A stretch of 64,000 bases of DNA from Paraphysomonas bandaiensis (lineage: Eukaryota > Chrysophyceae): contig CBFFRP010000352.1 of the NCBI GenBank assembly GCA_965644295.1, positions 310,001-374,000 of the forward strand. The letters run 5' to 3'. Position 1 is the stretch's first letter. The number at the start of each line of letters is the position of its first letter. The notes under the pieces were generated by a model that was not told where the DNA came from, made no database searches, and saw only the letters and a program-made list of their open reading frames with translations. A program made the translations under genes and the position numbers. Shown piece by piece: positions 13,645-23,959 of the stretch.

Positions 13645-13727
13645 TTATCTATATTCTAGAAGTCATTCTATATGTATACACTTATTTGTAAGTGGGTACT
13701 TAATAAATGTGGTGTTTTACGTTTTAC

Positions 13728-13914
13728 GAACACGACCTTTCGTAATTGTTATAATGATGCTGCTAACCAGCTGTGTGAAAAAGTGATCTATTGTGCGACA
13801 CATCTACCGTTGCATTAGAACACGATCTTTCGTAAATGTTATAATGATGCTGCTAACCACCTGTGTGAAAAAGTGATCTATTGTCTATTGTGCGACACAT
13901 CTACCGTAGCATCA
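13728..13914. repeat. tandem duplication, two units of about 90 and 97 bp
   Basis: Both units begin GAACACGA and share the block TTATAATGATGCTGCTAACC followed by TGTGTGAAAAAGTGATCTAT. The second unit (from 13818) carries an extra internal CTATTGT copy, making it longer. Few substitutions separate the units, so the duplication is recent. Confidence 0.85.
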
Positions 13915-14667
13915 GAGTTTGTTTATGAAATGTAGAAGTTGCCAAGATTGATCATATGATAATAACTATATTAAGACATTGGAGTGCGCAGAACACATAA
14001 ACGACCTCACAGGCTGATATGTATGTATGAATCTGTGTACCTATCATTGTTTGCTCTGGACACATTTTACATCTCAAAGTGGGTACAACAAAATAACAAC
14101 TATCTCTCAACCGAGACAGACATGATTTTTAATTATGATCTCCTCAACAGGTACCTGACATCTCATAAGTATATTCGACCATGTAATTTCGTCAGTTATG
14201 ATCTAGGCTGATCCAATCGCGCCATTAAACAGCTCGATTAATAGGATTCAATTAAGTTGAGGGGGCAAATTGAATAAGCCTTCGTGTAAACTTCATTAAA
14301 TATATTGATATATGTAAGAGACAAAATGGTCTGAAGTAGAAGTTTCCTTCATTTATTTGTCACTTATGAATATATACTGTAGTGATGGGTATTAGAGTAA
14401 TGATGTGTTTCTGTGCTATATAAAATTAAGTGATTCAAGAAATGCCCTAAGTATAAAGAAATTATTAACATTGCAATAGCTGAAAATGCATTCTTCTACA
14501 CAATGTGCCTTTCGTATTTCTCGAACAATTTACGGTGTGTAAATTACTATTTCGAGAGAATAGATACACGAGATCTCAATTCATCATACGACATCACCCC
14601 AGTCTCTGCACCAAATACCTATTCACACACAGAATATCAACTATAGAAAGGAAAGTATATAGTCAAA
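13915..14667. other. intergenic, no gene seen
   Basis: AT-rich spacer downstream of the histidine phosphatase and the sulfotransferase, whose 3' ends face each other. No supported gene. Confidence 0.45.
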
Positions 14668-16321
14668 CTAAACTCGTACTACGTCTAGTACCTCAATCCA
14701 CATTTGGTCAAGCCTCTCACGCATGCCCTCATTTAGTTCAGTCTTATTGGCCCCTTTCCGACCTTTATTCACTTTATTTGCTATTACCTGCACAAACATT
14801 TACCTTCAATACATGCCAAACAGAATGTCACAATACAGAAGTGCAGAGTGTAACTTAATTGAAAGAAAGCTATTTTTAATAAACTAAACATAATGTCCGT
14901 GATCAAGTCAAGCAAAGAGTTTTAAGTGTCTCCACCTGTGAATCTGGGTCTAAACCCATCCGAACTTTACAAGCATCGAAAACCTGAAAGCATGATCACA
15001 CAGCTTCAACATTGACTTATATACATACCACATGCTCGTCAAATTTACTACTATTTTCCTGGCACGCAGAAAATTACACGGGCATGACTGTAATGAACAA
15101 GTGGGCGTACCTTCATGTACTCAAATGATGCGTAGTGTACTACCTTCGCCTTAAGTTTCTCATCAAGAGGAACACCCATAAAGGCTGTCATGTGGCATAG
15201 CATGAGCAAGTTACGTACACAATTCAGACTAGTTGCCTTTTGACGACAGTACTCACGGCATTATACATTCTAAAAGCAATAATACCTGCAATGGCATCCA
15301 CACACTTAGGGAGATCTTCTATGAGATCCTCATAAAATATCCATAACACTGACCCACTGTTCCTGACAATCAAATAGTAAGATCAGTATTATGTATTACA
15401 AAAATGATGCACCTAACATTATAATATGACAAATAATGCTCCCATATTCTTCCAGAGTTCGAGCCACTTCCTGTAGCAGAATCAAAAACACCAAAATACA
15501 AGGCACCCATAAAACAGTTGGCTAAGTGACAAACAATATTAAAATCAAACCTGCAAACAGGCGGTCTAGGAAATCTTGGATTGGTACTTCATCGGTAGTC
15601 ATCTAGATCTTCAACAGTTAGACGCCACGGACGAAAGCACGCAATCATTCACGAACCACAAGTGAAGTACTTACATGGACCCAATCCACGGCAAAGTGAT
15701 AAAATGAGACGCAAGCATCTTTAGGGTCTCTGGCTACGTAAATATACTTGGCGTTTTTTTGAATTAAGTCGTAACTTTCATGTGACTGCAGCAAAATAAG
15801 ATTCGTCCAGTACAACAAATAAGTACATGAACCTTGAAAAGTCTTGGTTGTCCAAGTTGTTCAGCATTCAAATCAATTCCACAATCTAGTGCAAATTTGG
15901 TCCAAGGAACCACCTGAAATATCTCTTCAAAATCGACATACCCACCTGAGCGTATGCAATGGGCAATGAACGAAACCCAAGTCGTTCCGCACTTCTGTGG
16001 CACAGTTAAAACATCATTCACACGTTATATGGCTGATGATCACCGGATAAGTGGCAATAAATACATCCGATGACCTTTGAAGTGTAAAGTTACAACAATG
16101 TGCATAGATATTGCACACTCTAGTGCATACCTCGGTTGCCAGGCTAGACCGGCCTGACTACTTCTAGGATCTTCCATTTGCATTAATCGCTGAAGAAGTG
16201 TGTCCATGCTAGCAATTGCGTTCCAAATCTCGTCTATTAGTCGAGTATTGTATGCAGGTCTTAGATGGCTAGTTGCTAGAAGGGCTTTAGATATGAGTGT
16301 ACGTCTGCGTGTATGCATCAT
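14668..16321 (-). CDS. cytosolic-type sulfotransferase (PAPS-dependent)
   Basis: Transfers sulfuryl groups from PAPS to an unknown acceptor. Eleven exons on the minus strand: 16321-16131, 16074-16044, 15994-15833, 15785-15675, 15602-15551, 15470-15413, 15362-15286, 15184-15111, 15058-15029, 14983-14936, 14787-14668; about 317 aa, normal for the family. The second exon is only 31 nt. The 5'-phosphosulfate-binding loop is TYPKCGTTW (Lys at about residue 75) and the 3'-phosphate site is ARDPKDACVSFYHF (about 146-159). Later blocks FYEDLIEDLP and ASFEYMK match the family, as does the C-terminal motif KGRKGANKTELN with MWIEV, the equivalent of the usual KGxxGxxK signature. Two closing introns are longer than usual here. 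A shorter reading ending at 14914, without the last exon, is possible but would drop the conserved C-terminal motif. No signal peptide is seen. Confidence 0.85.
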
Positions 16322-17341
16322 ATATACACAATGTATACTACTGCTACTGCTGTATTCATAACAAAAAACGTATTCTCTCTGTGCAATACAACCACATGAT
16401 CTAGCTAGATACAGAGTGTCGCGTCGATCTATTCATTCCCCTTGTAACACATGACTCCGCTACAATTATTGCTACTGCTTTGTAAGAGTATCGTATGAAA
16501 AGACATGATGATCAATGAAACGACGACTGTGCTAACACAGTAACACCTACAGCTCCCTGAAACACACAGACTCCAGCCTTCAGATAGGACGGAGTCGAGA
16601 AGATCTAACCCTTATCTAAGTGGAGCATTATAAATGCTGGGTGATAAAGAGGAAATAAGGCAATATGTTGTATCTAGTAGTATATGTTGATATATACTCT
16701 TTTCACTGAGAGCCGCTGTCCTGTGTGAGGAGATTTTCGGCTTTGTGAGCTAGATTGGAATAACTCCTCTGGGATCTCTTATTGGCCTAATTAACTTGGT
16801 TGTCATACCTCATCATACCAAAATTGTGCAATTTATGACTAGGTTTATAACTAAATCATACCAGGTATAACCATTTATTACGTTGACTAGGTACTTACAC
16901 CAATATTGGCGTGACTAGGTAATTCAACTAAATTGGCTAGGTTGAATAATATTTCCCTAATAAATACTATTACATAGTAGAATACACATTTCGTATAGCA
17001 ACAAGAATATCGTTTGTCAGTATGTCAACAATATGTAGTTGTATTTGGACCGTTTTGTTTTCGAATTACACCACGTCTTCTAACATAAGAGGAACACTAT
17101 GTACAACGCAACAACTAACTACAAAGTATTAATGCGTAGCGATATGACAGATATTGCTGAACTGCTGAAGATATTTAGACATTCCTGCCTATATGCGTAT
17201 CCATATTGTCAATTTTTAATTTGAAAAAGACATTGCTTAAAATATACATCCACTGTTCAAGAGAAAACCGCATCGTCCACATGCCGTGTACTAATTTTCA
17301 TTAGTGGAGCTATCATTCCACACTGGTAACACTATCTTTGA
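16322..17341. other. intergenic with dispersed repeat
   Basis: No gene supported. At about 16830-16960 there is a copy of the CTAGGTTGAATAATATTTCCC repeat family (listed separately). The remainder is AT-rich without recognisable structure. Confidence 0.45.
16815..16975 (-). repeat. dispersed repeat of the TATTATTCAACCTAG family
   Basis: Contains several CTAGGT(T) words and ends in GGTTGAATAATATTTCC. The reverse complement aligns with 49138-49255 over GAAATATTATTCAACCTAG and CAACGTAATAAAT. A third partial copy is near 9825. Probably a short non-autonomous transposon; its ends were not resolved. Confidence 0.5.
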
Positions 17342-18410
17342 TTATGCTAGCAGACCTACTCTAACTGGTGGACGGTCGGGGTGCATCGCGTCCTCCTCCT
17401 TAGTGACAGCACAGATATTGTCCAATTGAGGGAACATCGACTGGGCCGCCAGCTGCGCATTCTGAAGGCATGTAGTAATTTCCGCCACTGAGAGAGAACC
17501 CGCACCTCCTAGCTTTTTTATACCGCAACATACTCCGTCTCCACACACCGCTATTGTCACCGTGCACTCTGCACACGCCTCTTCCTCCAGGGAAGGGTCC
17601 AACAGCAGACAACCAGCTTGTATCTTGGTAATGGTGATACAAATGGGGAGTCTAGATCCGGGATCAAAGGCAGAGGCATCCGCTGCATCACCTGTGACAT
17701 CAAAGTCTTCTGCTACTCCAGTTTCACCGCTGAATACCTCAGTTCCTGGTATAGTCGTGCATCTGAGTGCAGCATAAGCTGCCCAAGAGCAAGGGTCGAT
17801 GGGACAGGCACTGTCAGTTTCGAGTACCTGCATGAGAGGCACACATCCCATAAAACGCCACAATTTCTCTACAATAAACGTTTACCTGTATGTCTGCGTG
17901 AATCGTCCAGCAGAACTTTCCAGGGATAATATCAAGTTGCCCAGGAAGGATTTGATTGCACGACTGAAGTATAGCGCTGTACATATATACAAATCCATCA
18001 GAGCACAATGGGAGCAGACATTAAATAAATATTACGATTTGATGGAATCTGATATGTAGCTTGACACTTCCTGCTGTCGTTTTTCATCCAGTCGATTGTT
18101 GGATGCCGATGGTGGGAGTTCAACAGTGACATTAATGTACATATCATCAGATTTTCCTGACAATTCTGTCACCACAACCTGTAAGAAATATTTACATAGT
18201 GGCTGATTAATATCATACACGTACTTTCACCCCACATACTACGTCTATCGAATTACCAATACTGACTCGGCTCGACCCATTGCAATGAGGAAATATATCT
18301 GTCTCCACAGCAATGGATCTGAAATCTGTGGTGTTTCTACCGTCGTTTCTAACTCCCAGACTACAACTATGTTTAACAAACAGTTTTTCTGCTTCCGAAA
18401 TATCTGCCAT
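17342..18410 (-). CDS. RRP42: RNA exosome ring subunit RRP42 (EXOSC7)
   Basis: Catalytically inactive RNase PH-fold subunit of the nine-subunit exosome ring, which channels RNA to Rrp44/Rrp6 for 3'-5' processing and decay in nucleus and cytoplasm. Exons 18410-18225, 18178-18036, 17976-17886, 17827-17342 give about 301 aa (human EXOSC7 is about 290). The N-terminus MADISEAEKLFVKHSCSLGV, the block VRNDGRNTTDFRSIAVETD and SSRVSIGNSIDVVCGVK are characteristic. Mid-protein CWTIHADIQVLETD matches the WxLYVDVLLLE region, and the second RNase PH half carries DPSLEEEACAECTVTIAV. A Cys-rich insert (ACAEC, CGDGVCCGIKK) is somewhat unusual. Four exons with short introns, each junction in phase. Confidence 0.9.
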
Positions 18411-19079
18411 TATAGTACCACTACGAATATAACTTGGAATATAAGAATAAAACGGTCACAATATAATCAAGAGTCAGCAGCAATATGTTGACAAGCAAAT
18501 TCTATTCGTGCTCCTATTTGACCCACCGTAACAAATATCCAACAATACTTCCTGATGAGCTATAGTAAGACAACGCTTCTGGTGCACAATAACTATCTCT
18601 TACGCTTACACACCCTCTCAATAACTCCACAGCTTTCAATATGCATCATGAGGAGACCACTCATAGCAGAGACACAGTTCACAGTATGGAGTACACTCAC
18701 TGCCTCCACCAACATGCATCACCAGCACCACGACTGTATTTTCTGTCGTATACCGTACAATACTCTGTATACCGAGGAGGTGCTGAATAATGGAATATAT
18801 CAAAAAGTCTTCTATTTTGCACTGAAAAATCGAGGAATTATACTCCCAGAAATTAAATAACGTGAATATTTTATCCAATGACAGCCTTGATAGCCACTTT
18901 CATTCGTTATGTACATACGTTGAGGTTGAAGGGATAGCGATGTTGAGCCCTGACGTCAAGAAAGAAGCCACCATCACGATGAGGAATTACTATGACAGAA
19001 TACACACATGCGGTGACCATAACTCTCTTGTCTATTGCCCATATTAGTTATTGGTATTCGGAATAACTTGTTGATTGAA
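18411..19079. promoter_or_regulatory. divergent intergenic region with GTATACCG motifs
   Basis: Separates RRP42 (-) from the PPDK-like gene (+), so it should hold both promoters. Two copies of GTATACCG lie 20 bases apart (about 18748 and 18768); the same palindromic GTATAC core recurs upstream of several other genes in the window. A short frame at 18862-19047 reads through but has no family match. Promoter role is inferred from position only. Confidence 0.35.
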
Positions 19080-20610
19080 ATGAATAAAAAAAACTGTATT
19101 GTTGAGTTCCATGCAGGCACGAAACACGACACAGCGGCCCTGGGAATAAAAGGGTCCAACCTGTGCGAAATGTCGAAGATAGTCCCTGTCCCTGACGGCT
19201 TCATTGTATCGAGTGAAGTATGCCAAGAATACTACACTTTGATGTCTAGATGCAAGCGGACATTGCCGTGTCATGCTATGGAGCAGTGCATTACGGCTAT
19301 TCACGACCTAGAGGAGCGTACAGGCACAAGGTTTGGAGAGAGTGCCGTACAGCATAATATGTGTCCACTTCTTCTATCTGTAAGACCAAGCACACCTTCA
19401 ATTGTCGGCGGGTATGCATAGTTGTACTTAAGTATTCACTGCTAACTTGCATTAACTATAAAGGCTAATGGATTCTGTCCTAAATCTCGGCTTAAATGAC
19501 AATGTACTCGAAGTTTTGGCCACAAAAATGCCAGGAGGGAGCCGTCGTTTTGCTCTAGATACCTACAAGCGATTTCTTTTTATGTTCGGAACGGCCGTTC
19601 TGAAAGTGGACAAGCGGGAGTATGAATGTGCCTTGCAGCGCGGCAAGGACAGAGATGGCGTAACTCGAGAAAATGAACTTTCCGAAGAAGGCCTTGAGTG
19701 GATAGTGCAAGAGTTCAAGCGCATCGCACCTGTTCCAGTGAATCCCTGGGATCAGCTGTGGATGGCACTTGAGGGAATTTACAAATCTCTATATTCAAGA
19801 GAGTGAGTAACTTATCTACACTATAGACCTACACTATAGACCATACCAGACAGATGTTTAGATTAGTGTCATCATTATTCATAGCAAAAATCTAAACTAT
19901 ACTGTTCTAGGTGCAATATGTTTCGTGAGGAGTTCAATATCGAGGAAGTGGAGGCTGCTGCTGTGGTAATTCAGCGTATGGTGTTCGGTAACTTGAACGA
20001 AAAATCAGGGACGGGTGTGTGTTTCAGTCGTTTGTTAAGTGTTGGGGGAAATCTTTATGGTCAGAAACATGCAATTTTGAATAACTTGGTCTGATAAGAT
20101 TACAATAGGTAATTTCTTGCGTCTTGCTGAAGGTGACGACGCCTCTCTGAACGACTACAGAAAAGCATCTGTGAGTGTTGCACAGTTACTGATATTGATT
20201 TATTCTCTTACTCGCAAGTGTAGAGTCTCACCAGCATAGGTAAAGAGCTTTATGATCAATTACAGGAAGAAGTTATAGCACTGGAGAATTACTACCAACA
20301 CAACTTTCAGGTGCGTAATTTCAACTATTTAAGTTCGCGCCCCTAACGCTGTATCATGTACTTCAGTTTGTGGAATTTACTATTCAGGATGGAGCCCTAT
20401 TTATACTGGAAGTGCGTAACTATATATATTTCCTGCTGTGTTGCACTAATATAATTTTCTTAGACCAACGCTGTAAAAAATAATCCTCAGTTTAATGGTC
20501 GATTATTTGTTGTACCGCTTGCCACTGAGGACGATATTTCTTCGAAGGATATATTCTCCCTCGCCAAGGATACCTCTGTTTACGAAAATCCCTTGCATTG
20601 TCAGCCGTAA
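19080..20610 (+). CDS. stand-alone PPDK-type ATP-grasp domain protein
   Basis: Homologue of the N-terminal nucleotide-binding half of pyruvate, phosphate dikinase. Exons 19080-19411, 19464-19802, 19911-20059, 20109-20170, 20224-20310, 20367-20411, 20464-20610 give about 386 aa; full PPDK is about 870-900. Family blocks: GIKGSNLCEM (G-K-G-A-N-L-A-E-M equivalent, residues 22-31), LPVPxGF-like IVPVPDGFIVSSE, MDSVLNLGLND, RFALDTYKRFLFMFG, IQRMVFGN and SGTGVCFSR, then NFLRLAEGDDA and the closing FVEFTIQDGALFILET. The chain then ends after about 55 unrelated residues. The swivelling phospho-His domain and the PEP/pyruvate TIM barrel are absent, and the usual LxTRxGKR end is replaced by LETNAVKN. 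The MPGM loop is also degraded (SIVGGLMD). It cannot be a working PPDK alone; a regulatory or altered phosphotransfer role is conjecture. Confidence 0.8.
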
Positions 20611-21292
20611 CTGGGAAATGTCTTTGCGCTTATATAAACTATACAAGTGTACAAATGTACTATTGATTTAAATATATCGAAAGAAGTAGGTTATTGTAGT
20701 CGATGGCTACGGCAGATAGTGTCAGCGTATATGTAATATAAACTTTGGACATGATGGAAATATTGCGCATGACGGAGCGTGTTGGTTACTGAAATTCAAT
20801 AATCCGGCTACACAACCATATTACAAATAGTATATGAGAAAATCGTTCGGAGTAGATCGCAAAAACAAATGACAGGCTAATTTACATGTGCACCAGCTTA
20901 GACAGTAGACAGGGCCTGGTAAAAATTAATGGTGTCCAGTTCCAGGCAATTAAAATGGAATGCCATTACCATTAACGGCTACCAGGCCTTGCACCAGCAT
21001 ACTACCGATGTTATTGAATAAGCATCCAAATGTCAGATAACGGAAGGAAATGGCTTATATATTCAAACAAATATATATTTACACCAGTTTAGTTAATCAC
21101 GTCACACGTCACAAAACATGATACAGTGAGTCACCTCACACTTAATAAAAATTCTATTAATCTGTAGCAAATGTATAGTAAAAAGTTGCACACCACCACT
21201 TTTGGTCCAGGAGCGATTGACATGAAAAAAGTCCCACAGATAGTAGAGGTAGTACCCATAAATGCACTATAAATATATCGCAATACATATAT
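20611..21292. other. intergenic between convergent genes, with MITE
   Basis: Spacer between the PPDK-like (+) and PP2C (-) 3' ends. Apart from the short palindromic element at 20910-20991 I see nothing coding. Confidence 0.45.
20910..20991. mobile_element. short palindromic MITE (CAGGGCCTGRTAA family)
   Basis: The left end is CAGGGCCTGGTAA and the right end, reverse complemented, CAAGGCCTGGTAGCCGTTAA. The same sequence logic is seen at 49520-49581 (CAGGGCCTGATAACCATTAA). CAGGG termini are typical of hAT elements. No clear target duplication was found for this copy. Confidence 0.6.
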
Positions 21293-22464
21293 CTACCCCA
21301 ATGCAATAATAATACATGAGGCATTATCTGCTGCGTATCCTATAAAAGAAAAAATATTAAGCTTGATACACACAAAGAAAAGTACTTACGGTTTTTTCTC
21401 CAGAAGTCTGACACAGTGGCAGATATACAGAGATCGCGAGCAGCAGTGGTCAACATCTCGTTCAAGTCTTGCCTATTCGCAATGAGATTTTCTTCCCACG
21501 GCCCATCTCTGTACAAACAAATGAAACCTAGTTAAAATCTTTCTATATTAACTTACTCCAAAGCAGTTGCATCCGCCTTTAAATTACAATTCATTCGTCC
21601 CGATTCGATATGGCGTTTTATCATTTTGAATACCTCAGCTGGTTTTAGAGCGTCCCACACTCCGTCTGACGCGAGTACCACCATACGCAAATCTCCGGGC
21701 AGCAAATACTTTTCGACAGGCCCATGGTGGTGTATGATGGCCTCTCGCAGACCACCGAGTCCAGGAATTTTGGCATAAAAGTCACCGAACGAACGTGTTA
21801 CCATAAGGCCTCCTGGATACACCCTAAGGGGCAAGTTGTTTGAGCGGGAGAAAGGGCAACAGGAGAATAACGAAGTTTGTATGATAGATTGATGAACCGC
21901 AGCTCCAGCACTATGACATCGATCTACTTCGGCAGGGTTAGCAGTAGAATGATCTTCAGTTGCTTTGCTAAGTGTGCCATCAGAACGCTGAACGAAAGCT
22001 GAGCTATCACCGCAGTTCGCTATGTACACATGACTCCCCACTATCAGACAGACCGTGGCAGTGGATCCATCTCGGAGTATTCCAGACTCTGTAGAAAGGT
22101 GCTGGTATAGCTTTTCATCCATAATCCGCCATGTCTCTTGCAATGCCGCACTAGGGTCCGAACATATTAAGGGGTGGTGTGCTAGCACCTTGTGGAACTC
22201 TGAAGCAAGAAATTTCGAAGCCTCCCCTCCTCCATGACCTAAAGAGATTATCACATACATACAACTTACACTTCATTATTATAGCGCACCATCAAATATA
22301 GCACAATACATCCTCATGTCATTGTTTGGTGGTTTCGATATGTAACTATTGAGGTTAACACAAACAGCAAAATCCTCTTGAGTCTCTTTTCTGCCTAATT
22401 CCAAAGCGCCCCCGAATGTTACAGTTGGGGTAATATCAACAGGATGAATCTGACTGACGGGCAT
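21293..22464 (-). CDS. PP2C-family protein phosphatase
   Basis: Metal-dependent Ser/Thr phosphatase. Exons 22464-22290, 22238-21557, 21508-21390, 21339-21293 give about 340 aa, a bare catalytic domain. The motif series is complete: ETQEDFAV near the N-terminus (metal Asp), AIFDGHGGGEASKFL (split by the first intron inside DG), GSTATVCLI, YIANCGDSSAFV, VTRSFGD, MVVLASDGVWDAL and the closing ADNASCIIIAL with the metal-binding Asp-Asn. Between ATEDHS and VTRSFGD sits an insert of about 18 residues relative to common PP2Cs (Ser/Cys-rich); I found no splice pair that removes it in phase. No targeting peptide or regulatory domain is seen, so the substrate is unknown. Confidence 0.9.
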
Positions 22465-23959
22465 CACGTCACATTGTTGGATATATATATATATTGCACT
22501 GTGTCGTGTATCGGGGGCGTCTGCTCATGAGGAGTGCAGAGTGCAGTTGTGTGCTGCGTGCTGCTGCTGTGTGTGTACAACTGAACAAATTTTGTCCAAC
22601 AAGTCCCCATAACTATACGTCGGGTATACCACAGTATATCAATGTATTTTACGAGTTGGTTGTGATGTCTGCTGGTGCTGGTGCTGTACGGAGGATGGGA
22701 CGTGCTCGGAGCAAGAAGGGACATACACTATGGCATGATGATGGAAGCTGCTGGGTTCATAATAAGGAGCTCATATGATCTTATAATTATGCTCTGCATC
22801 TGTTGATGTCATATGCTATGAATTGAGTGTATCATCTGTATAATTTAGAGTGTATTCTCTGTATAGTATCACACCAGCAGTCGGTAGACTGACACACAGA
22901 TAGCTCATTACTCTGATGGGTCGTAACATTTATATCCAGCAACACAGATCCAAGATGTCTATATACAACTCAACATAACAATACTTTATATTTGTAGTAG
23001 GAATGAGACATAATTTATTATTTAATTGGACTTGTCGCCATACTGTAGCACCCGCCGGTACATTACAAAGCAACACACTTAACTAGATATTATACTTTTA
23101 CACAGTCTCCACCACTCATAAAGTGCACAGAGAGATTCTTCAGGGGTACCAGTACTAGCTCTCTCCCTTGATATAGTACAATAGAAAGCTTGGATATATG
23201 CCACTATTCAGTATACCCTTTAGGGCTCTACCACAACATTATGCACTGCCGTAATTATATGTCTACTGAAACATATCATGACTAGACTTTGAACAGCAAA
23301 TAGGGAATTATTAGTATGTAGTAGATAATATTCAGTTAATTATCTATATATACTAAGTGAATGTCATATTCTAAGCTATAGGCATGTAAGAGTCAGCACT
23401 AATGTAGCATATCAATTTAACTAACTAGTGCTTAACTCTGATATTCTACGAAAACTGTTTGTGCGCCACCGCAAGCACCAAGGTGCAACCCCTTTCGCTC
23501 TATCGCTCAAGCAAACGTATTGAGCAAGCAGAATGTAGAATGTTGGTATACCTGACATCTGCTGAATTCAGGACAATATATACTGAGAAGTGCTGATAGT
23601 ATATTAACAAGCCCGACATGTCACTCTTATACCAGCTTAAAAACAAACATAATTAGTTATATTGAATATCTAATCTGAAAATTGAAATTGAGTTGTTATG
23701 CAACCTGAATACAGTTACTTGATGAAAATTATTCTAATATATCACCACAACACTCAAACAATCCTACCCATACGTTAAAGTTTTAACGCAGAGTATGAAT
23801 TTGATTATCTGTCATCCCCAAATGTGACGCTAAATTAATCAGCGTTTCAATCAGTAATGGCTTCATTCAGCATCATCATTTGTTCGTTCTTGTTTGCTGA
23901 TAGTATGATTAATATGTGATTATTTACACTTTACATTGTGATACATTCGTCTACTTCAT
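22465..23959. other. intergenic with solo repeat end
   Basis: The first 200 bases upstream of the PP2C start probably hold its promoter, including GGGTATACC at about 22621. The rest contains a solo copy of the foldback-type repeat terminus (listed separately) and nothing coding that I can support. Confidence 0.45.
23370..23600 (+). repeat. solo end of the foldback repeat family
   Basis: Shares AATTTAACTAACTAGTGCTT, the block CACCGCAAGCACCAAGGTGC and the downstream GAGCAAGCAGAATG with the arms of the larger element at about 29740-31460. Several hundred bases of similarity in one orientation and no opposite arm nearby, so it is a solo end or truncated copy. Confidence 0.65.

Noticed and set aside
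21840-21900. Possible extra intron within PP2C before VTRSFGD
   Set aside because: Candidate donor and acceptor would not keep the reading frame; the segment is better read as a loop insert.
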